From NCBI RefSeq assembly GCF_011045125.1, contig NZ_JAAKZF010000018.1, positions 22,027 through 86,026 on the forward strand: a stretch of 64,000 nucleotides of DNA. The letters run 5' to 3'. The translations under genes were made by a program, and so were the position numbers. Source of the stretch: Allomesorhizobium camelthorni. Its GTDB lineage: Bacteria; Pseudomonadota; Alphaproteobacteria; Rhizobiales; Rhizobiaceae. The notes beneath the pieces are model-generated. The model was not told the DNA's origin and searched no databases. It saw only the letters and a list, made by a program, of their open reading frames with translations. Below are positions 27,082 to 36,616 of the stretch, one piece after another. Each line of letters begins with the position of its first letter. Position 1 is the stretch's first letter.

Positions 27082-29190
27082 ATGAACCAGCACGCGACGA
27101 TAAAAATCGGCCATTCGGCCTGCCCGCACGACTGTCCGTCGACCTGCGCGCTCGACGTGGAGCTTCTCGACGGCGGCCGCATCGGACGGGTGCACGGGGC
27201 GAAGGACAACAGCTACACGGCCGGCGTGATCTGCGCCAAGGTCGCGCGCTATGCCGACCGCGTTCACCACCCCGACCGGTTGCTGAAGCCGCTGGTCCGC
27301 GCAGGCGCCAAGGGCGAGGGCGTCTGGAAGGACGCAAGCTGGGAGGCGGCGCTCGATCTCGTTGCGGAAAAGTTCGTCGCCGCCGAGGAGAAGCACGGCT
27401 CGGAGACGGTCTGGCCGTATTTTTACGCCGGGACGATGGGTTTAGTGCAGCGCGACGGCATTGAGCGGCTGCGCCACGCCAAAAAATATTCGGGCTTCTT
27501 CGGATCGATCTGCACCAATCTGGCCTGGACGGGCTGGATGATGGGCGCCGGAGCGTTGCGGGGGCCGGACCCGCGCGAGATGGCGAAGTCGGATTGCGTC
27601 GTGATCTGGGGCACCAATGCGGTGGTCACCCAGGTCAATGTGATGACCCACGCGGTCAGGGCGCGCAAGGAACGTGGGGCGAAGATCGTCGTCATCGACG
27701 TCTACGAGAACGCGACGATGAAGCAGGCCGACATGGGGCTGGTGCTGAAGCCCGGCACCGACGGCGCGCTGGCCTGCGCGGTCATGCATGTGCTGTTCCG
27801 CGACGGCATGGCCGATCGCGATTACCTCGAAAAATACACTGACGATCCGAAGGGGCTGGAAGCGCATCTGGCGACCCGCACGCCGGAATGGGCGGCGGCG
27901 ATCACGGGGCTGTCTGTGACCGAGATCGAAGCGTTCGCGCGGCTGGTCGGCACCACCAAGCGGACCTTCTTCAGGCTTGGCTACGGCTTTTCGCGCCAGC
28001 GCAACGGCTCGGTGAACATGCACGCGGCGATGTCGATCGCGTCGGTGACGGGGTGCTGGCAGTATGAGGGCGGCGGCGCCTTCCATTCCAATTCGGGTGT
28101 GCTCAAGCTCAATGGCGAACTGCACGAGGGCACGCGGCTGCGCGATCCAAAAATCCGCTATCTCGACCATTCGCGGATCGGGGCGGTGCTTACGGGCGCC
28201 GCCGATGCTCTCTACGGCGGCCCGCCCGTTACGGCGATGCTGATCCAGAACACCAATCCGGCCAATGTGGCGCCCGAGCAGCGGCTGGTGAAGCAGGGTT
28301 TTCTGCGCGACGACCTCTTCACCTGCGTGCACGAGCAGTTCATGACCGACACAGCGAAACTCGCGGATGTCGTGCTGCCAGCAACCATGTTCATGGAACA
28401 TGACGATATCTACAAGGGCGGCGGCAACCAGCACATCACGCTCGGCCCGAAGCTGATCGACCCGCCGGAAGGCCCGCGCACGAACCATTTCGTGATCGAG
28501 GAGTTGGGCAAGCGGCTGGGAGTGTCGCATCTGCCGGGCTTCGGCATGACGGAGCGTGAACACATCGAAATTATGCTCGAGAAGAAGGGACTGGGCAGCT
28601 TCGACACCTTCAGGGAGCAGCGCTGGGCCGACCTGCAGCCGGATTTCGAAGACGCGCATTTTCTTAAAGGTTTCGGACATCGCGACGGAAAATTCCGCTT
28701 CAAGCCCGACTGGATCGGGCAGGCCGCGCCCAATCGTCCGCCCAAGAGCATGGGCATCTTCGGCCCGCATGAGCTTCTGCCGGAATTCCCCGACCATGTC
28801 GAACTGATCGAAGTAGCGGACGAGGCGCATCCGTTCCGGCTGGCGACCTCGCCGGCGCGCAATTTCTTGAACTCGACCTTCACCGAGACGCCGGTTTCGA
28901 AGGCCCGCGAAGGCCGGCCGGAATTGCTTATCCATCCCGAAGACGCGGCCGAACTGGCGATAGCCGGCGGCGACCGTGTCGAGATCGGCAATCTGCGCGG
29001 CGAAGTGGTGCTGCACGCAAAGCTTTTCGACGGGGTGAAACGCGGCGTGGTGATCGCAGAGGGCATCTGGCCGAACGATGCGCATGAACGCGGCGAGGGG
29101 ATCAACGTGCTGACCGGCGCCGATGCTCCGGCGCCCTATGGCGGCGCGGCGTTCCACGACAACAAGGTGTGGGTGCGGGTGGCGGAATAA
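27082..29190 (+). CDS. Molybdopterin/[4Fe-4S] oxidoreductase
   Basis: 702 aa member of the DMSO-reductase superfamily, reading from the ATG at 27082. The N-terminal [4Fe-4S] motif is C14-x3-C18-x3-C22-x28-C51, followed by molybdopterin-binding domains and a C-terminal dinucleotide-binding domain (LIHPEDAAELAIAGGDRVEI). C-terminal residues match the short soluble family common in rhizobia. No Tat signal is visible, so it is probably cytosolic. No partner Fe-S or membrane subunit lies nearby, leaving substrate and electron partner unknown. A Cys in FGSICTNLAW is a possible molybdenum ligand by position. Cofactor genes moaD-moaE lie elsewhere in the window. Confidence 0.88.
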   Translation: MNQHATIKIGHSACPHDCPSTCALDVELLDGGRIGRVHGAKDNSYTAGVICAKVARYADRVHHPDRLLKPLVRAGAKGEGVWKDASWEAALDLVAEKFVAAEEKHGSETVWPYFYAGTMGLVQRDGIERLRHAKKYSGFFGSICTNLAWTGWMMGAGALRGPDPREMAKSDCVVIWGTNAVVTQVNVMTHAVRARKERGAKIVVIDVYENATMKQADMGLVLKPGTDGALACAVMHVLFRDGMADRDYLEKYTDDPKGLEAHLATRTPEWAAAITGLSVTEIEAFARLVGTTKRTFFRLGYGFSRQRNGSVNMHAAMSIASVTGCWQYEGGGAFHSNSGVLKLNGELHEGTRLRDPKIRYLDHSRIGAVLTGAADALYGGPPVTAMLIQNTNPANVAPEQRLVKQGFLRDDLFTCVHEQFMTDTAKLADVVLPATMFMEHDDIYKGGGNQHITLGPKLIDPPEGPRTNHFVIEELGKRLGVSHLPGFGMTEREHIEIMLEKKGLGSFDTFREQRWADLQPDFEDAHFLKGFGHRDGKFRFKPDWIGQAAPNRPPKSMGIFGPHELLPEFPDHVELIEVADEAHPFRLATSPARNFLNSTFTETPVSKAREGRPELLIHPEDAAELAIAGGDRVEIGNLRGEVVLHAKLFDGVKRGVVIAEGIWPNDAHERGEGINVLTGADAPAPYGGAAFHDNKVWVRVAE

Positions 29191-29217
29191 GGCGAGCTGT
29201 TCGCGGCGGAAGAGGGA

Positions 29218-29514
29218 CTACAACAACAGGGCTGTGATATCTCGCGCGCCGTGCACGATGCGGACAATCTCGACGTGTTTATCCGTGTTGCGGTAGAGCA
29301 CCAGATAACTTCCGACAACCAGCGCGCGGGCATCTGGAGCGATATCGGGCCTTCGCGAGCCTGAATCGGGGAATGTCGCAAGCTGCTTGATCCGAACAGC
29401 AAAGGTTTCGAGAACCCGATCTGCTGCGGCGGGATTGTCCATCGCGATACTGCACCAGATATCAATGAGATCGTCTTCAGCCGCCGGGCTTCGGACGATC
29501 CGATACTCAGCCAT
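29218..29514 (-). CDS. parE: ParE/RelE-type toxin
   Basis: 98 aa from the ATG at 29514, which overlaps the antitoxin end by 8 bp. RelE/ParE fold markers are present: MAEYRIVRSPAAEDDLIDIW at the N-terminus, FPDSGSRRPDIAPDARALVVGSYLVLYR in the core and IVRIVHGARDI at the end. ParE members poison DNA gyrase whereas RelE members cut mRNA; sequence favours ParE. The gene looks intact. Confidence 0.9.
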   Translation of the reverse strand: MAEYRIVRSPAAEDDLIDIWCSIAMDNPAAADRVLETFAVRIKQLATFPDSGSRRPDIAPDARALVVGSYLVLYRNTDKHVEIVRIVHGARDITALLL

Positions 29515-29794
29515 TGCGCGGTGTGTCCGATCCGCTCTCGAACCGATTGCGCGCGCGCCGCATAATGTCGTCGATATCAAAAGGCTCGGGCCGGCCGCTT
29601 TCAAGCCCTTGGGCCCAGGCATTTCTTAGCCGATCTAACTCGGCTTGGCGCAGGGGTTGCCGAAGCCGCCACTCACGCAGAGCCTCGCGGATGACCTCAC
29701 TTGCCGAACCATATTCACCAGTGGCGACGGCCTTCTTGACCACGTCAAGCAATTCCGGCGACAGCGCTATGCTTACTTTTTCGACAGACGACAT
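29507..29794 (-). CDS. parD: ParD-type antitoxin
   Basis: 95 aa. The N-terminal ribbon-helix-helix (EKVSIALSPELLDVVKKAV, then SASEVIREALREW) binds DNA, and the C-terminal half is the toxin-binding tail (PEPFDIDDIMRRARNRF). First gene of the pair. A near-perfect palindrome 22 bp upstream is the likely autoregulatory operator. Confidence 0.92.
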   Translation of the reverse strand: MSSVEKVSIALSPELLDVVKKAVATGEYGSASEVIREALREWRLRQPLRQAELDRLRNAWAQGLESGRPEPFDIDDIMRRARNRFESGSDTPRNG

Positions 29795-29816
29795 TCAGCG
29801 AACTCCCTGGGAGACT

Positions 29817-29835
29817 GGTAGCAAATTTTGCCACC
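29817..29835. promoter_or_regulatory. Probable ParD operator
   Basis: 19-bp near-perfect palindrome, GGTAGCAAA and TTTGCCACC around a central T (8 of 9 pairs), ending 22 bp upstream of the antitoxin start. Fits ribbon-helix-helix autoregulation; inferred from position. Confidence 0.55.
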
Positions 29836-29889
29836 GGGTTCAAGATTCGGTATCGATTAGGATTTCCGCAGGCATGCCCCTTCCGACCG

Positions 29890-30402
29890 TCAGCCCAGGT
29901 CCCTCGGCCGCAGAAAATGTGTGAGCCGCGCGCGGCCGAAGCCAAGTTCAGCCCATTTGCCGTCGAAATCAAAGCGGGCCAGCGCCGCGGTCGGGAATTT
30001 TTCGCGAAGCCGCTGCAAAGCCTTGGCCTCGGAGTTGGCGCCGGCAAGTCGTCTGGCGAGGTCTTCGAGGCCCGGATTGTGGCCGAGGATGAGCAGCGTT
30101 TTTACGGCTTTCGGCGTTCGTTGAATTTCGGACAGCACGTCTTCCGCTGTAGCGTCGTAGAGAGTGTCGGAGAAATCAGCCGACACGGAGCCGGGCAATG
30201 CGGCCGCGACCACCTCCCACGTCTCGCACGTGCGCGCGGTCGGCGACACCAGCGCCAGTTGCGGCAGCCAGTTGCGGGCGGCAAGTTCTCGCCCCATGCG
30301 CTCAGCGGCTTTGCGTCCACGCGGTGCGAGCGGCCGGTCGAAATCGGCGAGGGACGGATCGTCCCAACTTGACTTGCCATGGCGCAGCAGAAGCAGTTTC
30401 AT
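29890..30402 (-). CDS. sixA: SixA-like histidine phosphatase
   Basis: 170 aa of the phosphoglycerate-mutase-like superfamily. Catalytic motif LRHGKSSW (His8) at the N-terminus, R29-containing PLAPRGRK, and second histidine H108 in LILGHNPGLE. In E. coli SixA dephosphorylates a phosphohistidine on PtsN-pathway proteins; the rhizobial target is not established. It lies 28 bp after purN on the same strand, so may be co-transcribed with purM-purN. Confidence 0.85.
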   Translation of the reverse strand: MKLLLLRHGKSSWDDPSLADFDRPLAPRGRKAAERMGRELAARNWLPQLALVSPTARTCETWEVVAAALPGSVSADFSDTLYDATAEDVLSEIQRTPKAVKTLLILGHNPGLEDLARRLAGANSEAKALQRLREKFPTAALARFDFDGKWAELGFGRARLTHFLRPRDLG

Positions 30403-30430
30403 GAACCCGGTTCGCGGTTGACGGGCCGTG

Positions 30431-31144
30431 TCACGGCGTGAAGCGAGCTAGCTGCTCCAGGTCCACGGCTTCGCGGACGGCGCTCGGTGACGACAGGAAG
30501 CCGCCTGCGCTCTGCTCGACCAGCTCGGTATCGGCAAAGACGGTGCGGCCGCCTTCCATCCGCGCCATGCCGAGCGCGACCATGCGCAGGGCGAGCGGAT
30601 AGAGATGGTGCTCCGCCTTGAGCACGCGGGCGGCGAGCGCAGCCTCGGTGTCGTCGAGAAGCACCGGAACCGCGGCCTGCGTGATGATCGGGCCGGAATC
30701 AGTTTCGGCCGTGACGAAATGGACGGTGCAGCCATGGATGCGCATGCCGGCTTCGAGCGCGCGCGCATGGGTGTCGAGTCCCCGGAAAGCAGGAAGCAGG
30801 GCAGGGTGGATGTTAAGCATCCGGCCTTGCCATTTTTCCACGAAACCGGTGGTCAAGAGCCGCATATAGCCGGCGAGGCAGACGATCTCCGCCTCGAAGG
30901 TCGACAGCGCATCATCGATGGCCGCGTCATGAGCTTCCTTGCTGGAAAAATCGCCCCGGGCGATGATGCGCGCCGGCAGGCCCCTGCTGGCGGCGATGTG
31001 GAGGCCGCGTGCGTCCGCCTTGTCCGAGATGATGCCGACGATCTCTGCCGGGAAGCTCCGCTCGGAAGCTGCTTCGATCAGCGACGCCATGTTGGAGCCG
31101 CGTCCGGAAATCATGATGACCGTGCGTTTGCGGCTGATGCTCAT
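30431..31144 (-). CDS. purN: Phosphoribosylglycinamide formyltransferase
   Basis: Third step of purine synthesis: formylates GAR using 10-formyl-tetrahydrofolate. 237 aa from the ATG at 31144, overlapping the purM stop (ATGA). Phosphate loop ISGRGSNM, catalytic region [12 protein letters not shown] (Asn, His) and [13 protein letters not shown] (Asp) are intact. The C-terminal tail beyond the E. coli enzyme is about 20 residues, of no known role. Confidence 0.96.
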   Translation of the reverse strand: MSISRKRTVIMISGRGSNMASLIEAASERSFPAEIVGIISDKADARGLHIAASRGLPARIIARGDFSSKEAHDAAIDDALSTFEAEIVCLAGYMRLLTTGFVEKWQGRMLNIHPALLPAFRGLDTHARALEAGMRIHGCTVHFVTAETDSGPIITQAAVPVLLDDTEAALAARVLKAEHHLYPLALRMVALGMARMEGGRTVFADTELVEQSAGGFLSSPSAVREAVDLEQLARFTP

Positions 31145-32205
31145 AACGCGATCGCTCCCCGGTAGATGACGCCGGCGTCGCGGCGCGGCACGATGCGGCC
31201 GATCGGCGATACGGTTTCGCCGGCCTCCTGAAGCACTGCGGCGACCTGCGCTGCTTGGCCCGAGGCGACGACGAGGATCATGCCGACGCCGCAATTGAAG
31301 GTGCGCATCATTTCGGTGGGCGCGACGCCGCCCGTTTTGGCCAGCCATCCGAAGACCGGCGGCACGTCGATGGCTTCAAGGTCGAGTTCGGCGGAAAAGT
31401 CCTTGGGCAGCACGCGCGGGATGTTTTCGGGAAAGCCGCCGCCCGTGATGTGCGCCAGCGCCTTGATGCCGTGGGTGCCGCGGATCGCCTTGAGCACCGA
31501 CTTCACATAGATGCGGGTGGGTTCGAGCAGCGTTTCGGCCAATGTCCCTTCGTCGGCGAAAGGCACGGCATCCTGCCAGCCGACGCCGCTTGCGGCGACG
31601 ATGCGCCGGACCAGCGAAAAGCCGTTGGAATGCAGTCCGGAGGAGGCGAGGCCGAGCAGCACGTCGCCCTCGACGATGTCGTCGGTGGGCAGGAGCTGGC
31701 CGCGCTCGGCGGCGCCAACGGCGAAGCCGGCGAGGTCGTAGTCGTTGCCGTGATACATTCCGGGCATTTCCGCGGTCTCGCCGCCGACCAGCGCGCAGCC
31801 GGCCTGGCGGCAGCCTTCGGCGATGCCCGCCACGATCGCGGCGCCCTGCTCGGGGTCGAGCTTACCCGTGGCGAAATAGTCGAGGAAGAACAGCGGCTCG
31901 GCGCCCTGCACGACGATGTCGTTGACGCACATCGCGACGAGATCGATGCCGATCGTGTCGTGCTTTCCAGCCTCGATCGCGATCCTGAGCTTGGTGCCGA
32001 CGCCGTCATTGGCGGCGACCAGTATGGGATCGGAAAAGCCGGCAGCCTTCAGGTCGAACAGGCCGCCGAACCCGCCGATCTCACCATCCGCGCCGGGACG
32101 CCTGGTCGAGCGGACCAGCGGCTTGATCTTTTCTACCATCGCATTGCCGGCGTCGATGTCGACGCCAGCCTCGGCGTAGGTCAGCCCGTTTTTCCGTTCG
32201 CCCAT
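31141..32205 (-). CDS. purM: Phosphoribosylformylglycinamidine cyclo-ligase
   Basis: Fifth step of purine synthesis: ATP-dependent closure of FGAM to AIR. 354 aa, typical length. Contains the AIR synthase substrate loop [22 protein letters not shown], and [16 protein letters not shown]. Coupled to purN as in many proteobacteria. Confidence 0.97.
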   Translation of the reverse strand: MGERKNGLTYAEAGVDIDAGNAMVEKIKPLVRSTRRPGADGEIGGFGGLFDLKAAGFSDPILVAANDGVGTKLRIAIEAGKHDTIGIDLVAMCVNDIVVQGAEPLFFLDYFATGKLDPEQGAAIVAGIAEGCRQAGCALVGGETAEMPGMYHGNDYDLAGFAVGAAERGQLLPTDDIVEGDVLLGLASSGLHSNGFSLVRRIVAASGVGWQDAVPFADEGTLAETLLEPTRIYVKSVLKAIRGTHGIKALAHITGGGFPENIPRVLPKDFSAELDLEAIDVPPVFGWLAKTGGVAPTEMMRTFNCGVGMILVVASGQAAQVAAVLQEAGETVSPIGRIVPRRDAGVIYRGAIAL

Positions 32206-32388
32206 TTCGCTTCCCTGGCTGCGGCCGCTATCATGGCGCTATTCGCATGAACCAGACAAGGTCGCAAGACGACGCTCGGTTGCGGAACGGTTTGGCGCAC
32301 CGGAAAACAGACCTTGCGCGCCCGCGCCTTGCGGCCGATGCTCGCCTTGACCATGTATCGGAAGGGTCGATCTGAATATGGAGATGAT

Positions 32389-32946
32389 GTGACCGTCGCC
32401 AACATGATCACGATCCTGCGCTTCGTGCTGGTGCCGGGCGTCGTCTACGCGTTGCTGGTCGGCCGCATGGATTGGGCCTTCGCCGGCTTCCTGATCGCCG
32501 GCATTTCGGACGGCGTCGACGGTTTCGTCGCCCGGCATTTCAACCAGCGCTCCGAACTCGGGGCCTATATGGACCCGATGGCCGACAAGCTGCTTCTGGT
32601 CAGTGTCTTCGTCGTGCTTGGCTTTATGGGCGAGCTGCCGCTGTGGCTGGTGATCGCCGCCGTCTCGCGCGACGCGCTCATCGTCTGCGCCGTGCTTCTG
32701 TCGACGATCATGGGCAAGCCGGTGGCGATGAAACCGCTGCTGGTTTCGAAGGCCAACACGCTCATCCAGATCGTGCTGGCGGCCGTGGTGCTTGCCGAAC
32801 TGGCCTTCGAGACGCCTTTCGGCCCGCTCCGCACGGGCCTGATATTCCTGTCCGGGCTCTTGACCGTCGCTTCGGCCGCAGCCTATCTCGTGGCCTGGCT
32901 GAGGCATATGAGCGGCTATGGCGAAAGCAAAACTCCAGACGGTTGA
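32389..32946 (+). CDS. CDP-alcohol phosphatidyltransferase family protein
   Basis: 185 aa integral membrane enzyme. The start is GTG at 32389, with GGAG 5 bp upstream. Motif DGVDGFVARHFNQRSELG with the following YMDPMADK is intact, so it is catalytic. A second pgsA-like gene (16232-16858) is present, so this one may be a phosphatidylglycerophosphate or cardiolipin-type synthase. It starts an operon with the AI-2E permease and hdaA. Divergent from purM across 183 bp. Confidence 0.88.
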   Translation: MTVANMITILRFVLVPGVVYALLVGRMDWAFAGFLIAGISDGVDGFVARHFNQRSELGAYMDPMADKLLLVSVFVVLGFMGELPLWLVIAAVSRDALIVCAVLLSTIMGKPVAMKPLLVSKANTLIQIVLAAVVLAELAFETPFGPLRTGLIFLSGLLTVASAAAYLVAWLRHMSGYGESKTPDG

Positions 32947-34114
32947 CGTGACGCTCCAGGACGCCGCCTCCGCGGCGTTCCGCCGGCAGATCCGGTTCTG
33001 GATCATCACCGCGATCATTCTCGCCGCATTCGTCTATCTGTTCAGCGACATCCTGCTGCCTTTCGTGGCCGGGATGGTGCTCGCCTATTTCCTCGATCCG
33101 GTCGCCGACCGGCTCGAGCGGATCGGCCTGTCGCGGGTGATGGCGACGATCTTGATCCTGATCGCCTTCCTCATCGTGCTGGTGCTTGCGCTGGTGATAC
33201 TGATCCCGGTGCTCGCCTCCCAGCTTTCCGATTTTCTCGTCAAGCTGCCGGAATATCTGAGCCGGTTCCAGGCCCTGGTCACCTCTTATGATCCGAACTG
33301 GCTGGAACAGAGATTCGGACTGGATGCGGGCAGCCTGCAGGAAGGCCTGAATTCGCTGCTGACATCGGGCATGGGCCTCGTCGCCACTGTGTTCCAGTCG
33401 ATCTGGAACTCAGGCGTCGCCATATTCAGCATTGCCGGCCTGTTTATCGTCACCCCGGTCGTGGCCTTCTACATGCTGCTCGACTGGGACCGTATGGTGG
33501 CGACTGTCGACGGCTGGGTGCCGCGCGACCATGTCGAGACGGTCCGCCAACTGGCTACCGACATCAACACAGCGGCGGCCGGCTTCGTGCGCGGGCAGGG
33601 CACACTCTGCCTGATCCTCGGCGCCATGTATGCTTTCGGGCTGACGCTCACCGGCTTGAACTTCGGCATCCTCATCGGCCTGTTCGCCGGGCTGATCAGT
33701 TTCATCCCCTATGTCGGGTCGCTGGTCGGGCTGGTGCTATCCGTCGGTCTTGCGGTCGTGCAGTTCTGGCCGGACTGGACCATGGTGCTTGCGGTTGCCG
33801 GCGTTTTCTTCGCCGGCCAGTTCATCGAGGGCAACATCCTGCAGCCGCGCCTTGTTGGCAAGAGTGTCGGGCTGCACCCGGTCTGGCTGATGTTTGCGCT
33901 GTTCGCGTTCGGCGCGCTGTTCGGTTTCGTCGGGCTGCTGATCGCGGTGCCGGCCGCTGCGGCCGTGGCGGTGCTGGTGCGCTTTGCCATCTCGCGTTAT
34001 CTCGAATCGCCTCTCTACAAGGGCCATGTCGAAGAACCGGTAAAGGCCAAGGCCGTCCGGCTGACAAAGCCGACGGGCGGCGACGGTGAACGTGACGGCG
34101 ATGCGCGCGCCTGA
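32918..34114 (+). CDS. AI-2E family transporter (PerM-type)
   Basis: 398 aa with about eight hydrophobic segments (IRFWIITAIILAAFVYLF; GLFAGLISFIPYVGSLVGLV) in the UPF0118/AI-2E exporter pattern. The family has been linked to quorum-signal export and to sodium or lipid movement; substrate here is unknown. Starts 29 bp inside the previous gene and ends overlapping the hdaA start, indicating a coupled operon. PerM-HdaA order is frequent in rhizobia. Confidence 0.9.
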   Translation: MAKAKLQTVDVTLQDAASAAFRRQIRFWIITAIILAAFVYLFSDILLPFVAGMVLAYFLDPVADRLERIGLSRVMATILILIAFLIVLVLALVILIPVLASQLSDFLVKLPEYLSRFQALVTSYDPNWLEQRFGLDAGSLQEGLNSLLTSGMGLVATVFQSIWNSGVAIFSIAGLFIVTPVVAFYMLLDWDRMVATVDGWVPRDHVETVRQLATDINTAAAGFVRGQGTLCLILGAMYAFGLTLTGLNFGILIGLFAGLISFIPYVGSLVGLVLSVGLAVVQFWPDWTMVLAVAGVFFAGQFIEGNILQPRLVGKSVGLHPVWLMFALFAFGALFGFVGLLIAVPAAAAVAVLVRFAISRYLESPLYKGHVEEPVKAKAVRLTKPTGGDGERDGDARA

Positions 34115-34802
34115 AAAACCGCGCCAGCTGCCGCTCGATCTCGGCCATTCCACGGGCTATTCGCGCGACGACCTCGTGGTTTCGCAAGCCAACAGGCAGG
34201 CCGTGGCGCTGATCGACCGCTGGCCGGACTGGCCGGCGACGGTGGTCGTGCTGGCCGGTCCTGCCGGCTCGGGCAAATCGCATCTGGCTTCGATCTGGCG
34301 CGAAGCGACCGGCGCGGTGGTGCTCGATCCGGCACGGATCGAAACGGATGCGGCCGCGCTCGAAGCCGGCCGGCCTGCGCTTATCGACGATGCCGACCGC
34401 GGCGGCCTCGACGAGCAGGGGCTGTTCCACCTGATCAATGCGGCGCGGGCGGCCGGCGCGCATGTGCTGCTCACCGCGCGGCGCTTTCCGGCGGCCTGGG
34501 GTGTGACGCTCCCCGACCTCATCTCACGGCTCAAGGCCGCCGCAACGGTAGAAATCCACGAGCCGGACGATCTGCTCCTGGCCGGAGTCATCACCAAGCT
34601 CTTCGCCGACCGGCAGATCGAGGTCGACGCCAATGTGGTGCAGTTCCTGGTCCGGCGCATAGAGCGCTCGCTGGCGACGGCCATACGCATCGTCGATCGG
34701 CTGGACCGCGCCGCGCTCGAGCAGAAGACGCGCATTACCCGCAACCTCGCCGCAGATACGATCGACGCGATCGATCGCGGCCAGGCCGAGTTCGATATTT
34801 GA
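34101..34802 (+). CDS. hdaA: DnaA regulator HdaA (Hda homologue)
   Basis: DnaA-family AAA protein that, with the beta clamp, promotes hydrolysis of DnaA-bound ATP and so prevents over-initiation. 233 aa from the ATG at 34101 (GTG at 34086 is an alternative). The clamp-binding QLPLDL motif lies at residues 9-14. A Walker A-like GPAGSGKSH, a degenerate Walker B (LIDDADRG) and sensor residues in the C-terminal part follow. The DnaA helix-turn-helix domain is absent, as expected for Hda. Confidence 0.92.
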   Translation: MRAPEKPRQLPLDLGHSTGYSRDDLVVSQANRQAVALIDRWPDWPATVVVLAGPAGSGKSHLASIWREATGAVVLDPARIETDAAALEAGRPALIDDADRGGLDEQGLFHLINAARAAGAHVLLTARRFPAAWGVTLPDLISRLKAAATVEIHEPDDLLLAGVITKLFADRQIEVDANVVQFLVRRIERSLATAIRIVDRLDRAALEQKTRITRNLAADTIDAIDRGQAEFDI

Positions 34803-34892
34803 GGTCGAGAGGGCGCTCTATTCGAGCGCGCGGCTAAAAATTTACGAAATTCAATAAACGGCGTTTCATCTTGTATCCGCTATGGTCGAGCC

Positions 34893-35669
34893 ATGGACCA
34901 GCGGACAAAGCGCATTCTCGGCCGGATCTCGATCGTCACCGCCATCGCAGTGGCGGCGACTTATACGATTTCCTTTTCCGTGCGGTGGGCGGCGGGCATG
35001 CCGATAGACTGGCTGAGCTGGGTCGAGTGCCTGGTGATCCCAATCGTCATCGGAACGCCGATAGGTTGGTACGTCTTCTCCCAGGGCGAGGATCTGCAGG
35101 CTGCCCACGCGAAGCTTGAGAAGGCGCATCTCGAGCTGAACAAGGCGCATGAGCGCCTGGCCTTCGTCGCCCGTCACGATCAGATGACTGGCCTGCTCAA
35201 CCGTGAGGGCTTTTTGCACCAGCTGGAGCAGTGCCGCGGGCGCAACGACAGCCATGTGGTGCTGATCGCCGATGCGGATCACTTCAAGCGCATCAACGAC
35301 CGCTACGGGCATCCCAAGGGCGACGAGGCGCTGATGAAGATCGCCAGGGCGCTCCAATATGCGGTGCGCCGGAAGGATGTCGTCGGCCGGATCGGTGGCG
35401 AGGAGTTTGGTATATTGCTGGTCTCGGTCAGCCTCGAGGAAGGTATGCAGATGGCCGACCTCATCCGGCGGCAGGTCCAGTGCATCCCGTGGCAGCTCGA
35501 CGTTTCGGAAGCGCCAGGGCTGAGCGTCAGCATCGGTGGGGCGGTGATGGACCGAAGCTCTGCAAAGATCGCCGATGTGCTGCGTCAGGCCGATCGCTGC
35601 CTCTACGAAGCCAAGCGGCTTGGCCGCAACCGCGTCGCATTCGACTACGCCGTGCCGGCGGTGGCGTAA
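34893..35669 (+). CDS. Membrane-anchored GGDEF diguanylate cyclase
   Basis: 258 aa. Two N-terminal helices (about 12-30 and 42-61), a short coiled-coil (65-92, AHAKLEKAHLELNKAHERLA), then a GGDEF domain (95-250). The active site reads GGEEF (168-172), and the inhibitory RxxD site R159-x-x-D162 lies 5 residues upstream, so feedback-inhibited cyclase activity is expected. No sensor domain other than the membrane segment. Not clearly in an operon; it follows hdaA after 90 bp. Confidence 0.92.
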   Translation: MDQRTKRILGRISIVTAIAVAATYTISFSVRWAAGMPIDWLSWVECLVIPIVIGTPIGWYVFSQGEDLQAAHAKLEKAHLELNKAHERLAFVARHDQMTGLLNREGFLHQLEQCRGRNDSHVVLIADADHFKRINDRYGHPKGDEALMKIARALQYAVRRKDVVGRIGGEEFGILLVSVSLEEGMQMADLIRRQVQCIPWQLDVSEAPGLSVSIGGAVMDRSSAKIADVLRQADRCLYEAKRLGRNRVAFDYAVPAVA

Positions 35670-35670
35670 C

Positions 35671-35763
35671 TCAGCACGTCTTGTGGAGATAGTCCGGGTC
35701 GTCCGGCGACGAGAGGTCGCTGTCGTGCAACACGATGGAGATCCGATCACCGCGCCGCGCAGG
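35671..35763 (-). pseudogene. Gene-end remnant, copy A (frameshifted)
   Basis: Reading leftward, the last 31 or so codons of an unrecognised gene remain. The copy at 38206-38300 encodes GDRISIVLRDRDLSSPDDPN and then stops; this copy encodes DRISIVLHDSDLSSPDDPD then stops. About 78 of 93 positions match by hand count, and this copy lacks 2 nt near its upstream end, breaking the frame. The two copies are direct repeats enclosing a methyltransferase and a cellulase. Identity of the parent gene is unknown. Confidence 0.6.
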
Positions 35764-35815
35764 TGTGGACCCGCCCGACGATCATCGCCGCACATCAAGC
35801 CGCAGTATCGCGTCA

Positions 35816-36616
35816 TTAGTGAGTTAGCTGCGAACCTCCCCGAACAGCGTCCAGTGAAAATGCGTGCGCACCTGTCGCCTGCGGCCGCTTTTGGGAGAAC
35901 ACAAGGAGATTGGTGCGCATAGCAGGCGGCATGGACCATTGCAGAAGCGAGACGAGGGCAAACCCGACTGCCGTCCCTCCGTGATATCTTGGGGTGCCGT
36001 TGGAAGTATACCCGTGGTGCGTCCAGTTTTCTTCGCCCAATGCGCGCCGGATGCTGCCCAAAGTGTTCATTCGATAGAATGTGGGGAACACGTCCTCTTG
36101 CGGCCGCTCTGGCCACACACGCCGCATCAGGCGGTCCTTGAACGCTTCCGGGACGATCCTGTTGGAGATGCCGACATAGCCAAAACGGTTTGGTGTAAGC
36201 GCGCAGAACCATCCGCCGGGTTTGAGAATCCTCTGGACCTCCCGTGCAAATTCCTTGGGATGTTCGACATGCTCGATCACCCATTCACAGAAGATGACAT
36301 CGACGCTGCTATCCGCCAGCGGCAGGCTGGCGCCCGCCTCGATGACGTGAGCTTCGTCAAGATGTGGATGCTTCATGACAACAGGATCGACGTCTAACCC
36401 GATGACCTTCCTGACGCGGCCCTGAAAGTTGCAAAACGATTTGCGAAATGGAGCGCTTCCGTCATCGAAGCGGGACCCCCGTCCAGCTCCCAAATCGACC
36501 AAGACCATATCTGGGCTCACCAGGGCGTTGACATGCGTGTAGAACGCTATGTCCTCATCGTCCCGAGTAAATCCGCCCGCCGCCGTCTCTGGTCGCCATC
36601 GGTCAACCACCGTCAT
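35816..36616 (-). CDS. Class I SAM-dependent methyltransferase
   Basis: 266 aa. Motif I VLVDLGAGRGSRF, acidic motif II IGLDVDPVV, and motif III-like DSSVDVIFCEWVIEHVEHP, then LKPGGWFCALTPN, give the Methyltransf_11/25 pattern. The substrate is unknown; C-terminal residues (about 180-250) are unlike UbiE-type enzymes and may bind a large acceptor. No co-directional partner. The upstream region is somewhat A+T-richer than the surroundings, which together with the flanking repeats suggests acquired DNA. Confidence 0.85.
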   Translation of the reverse strand: MTVVDRWRPETAAGGFTRDDEDIAFYTHVNALVSPDMVLVDLGAGRGSRFDDGSAPFRKSFCNFQGRVRKVIGLDVDPVVMKHPHLDEAHVIEAGASLPLADSSVDVIFCEWVIEHVEHPKEFAREVQRILKPGGWFCALTPNRFGYVGISNRIVPEAFKDRLMRRVWPERPQEDVFPTFYRMNTLGSIRRALGEENWTHHGYTSNGTPRYHGGTAVGFALVSLLQWSMPPAMRTNLLVFSQKRPQATGAHAFSLDAVRGGSQLTH

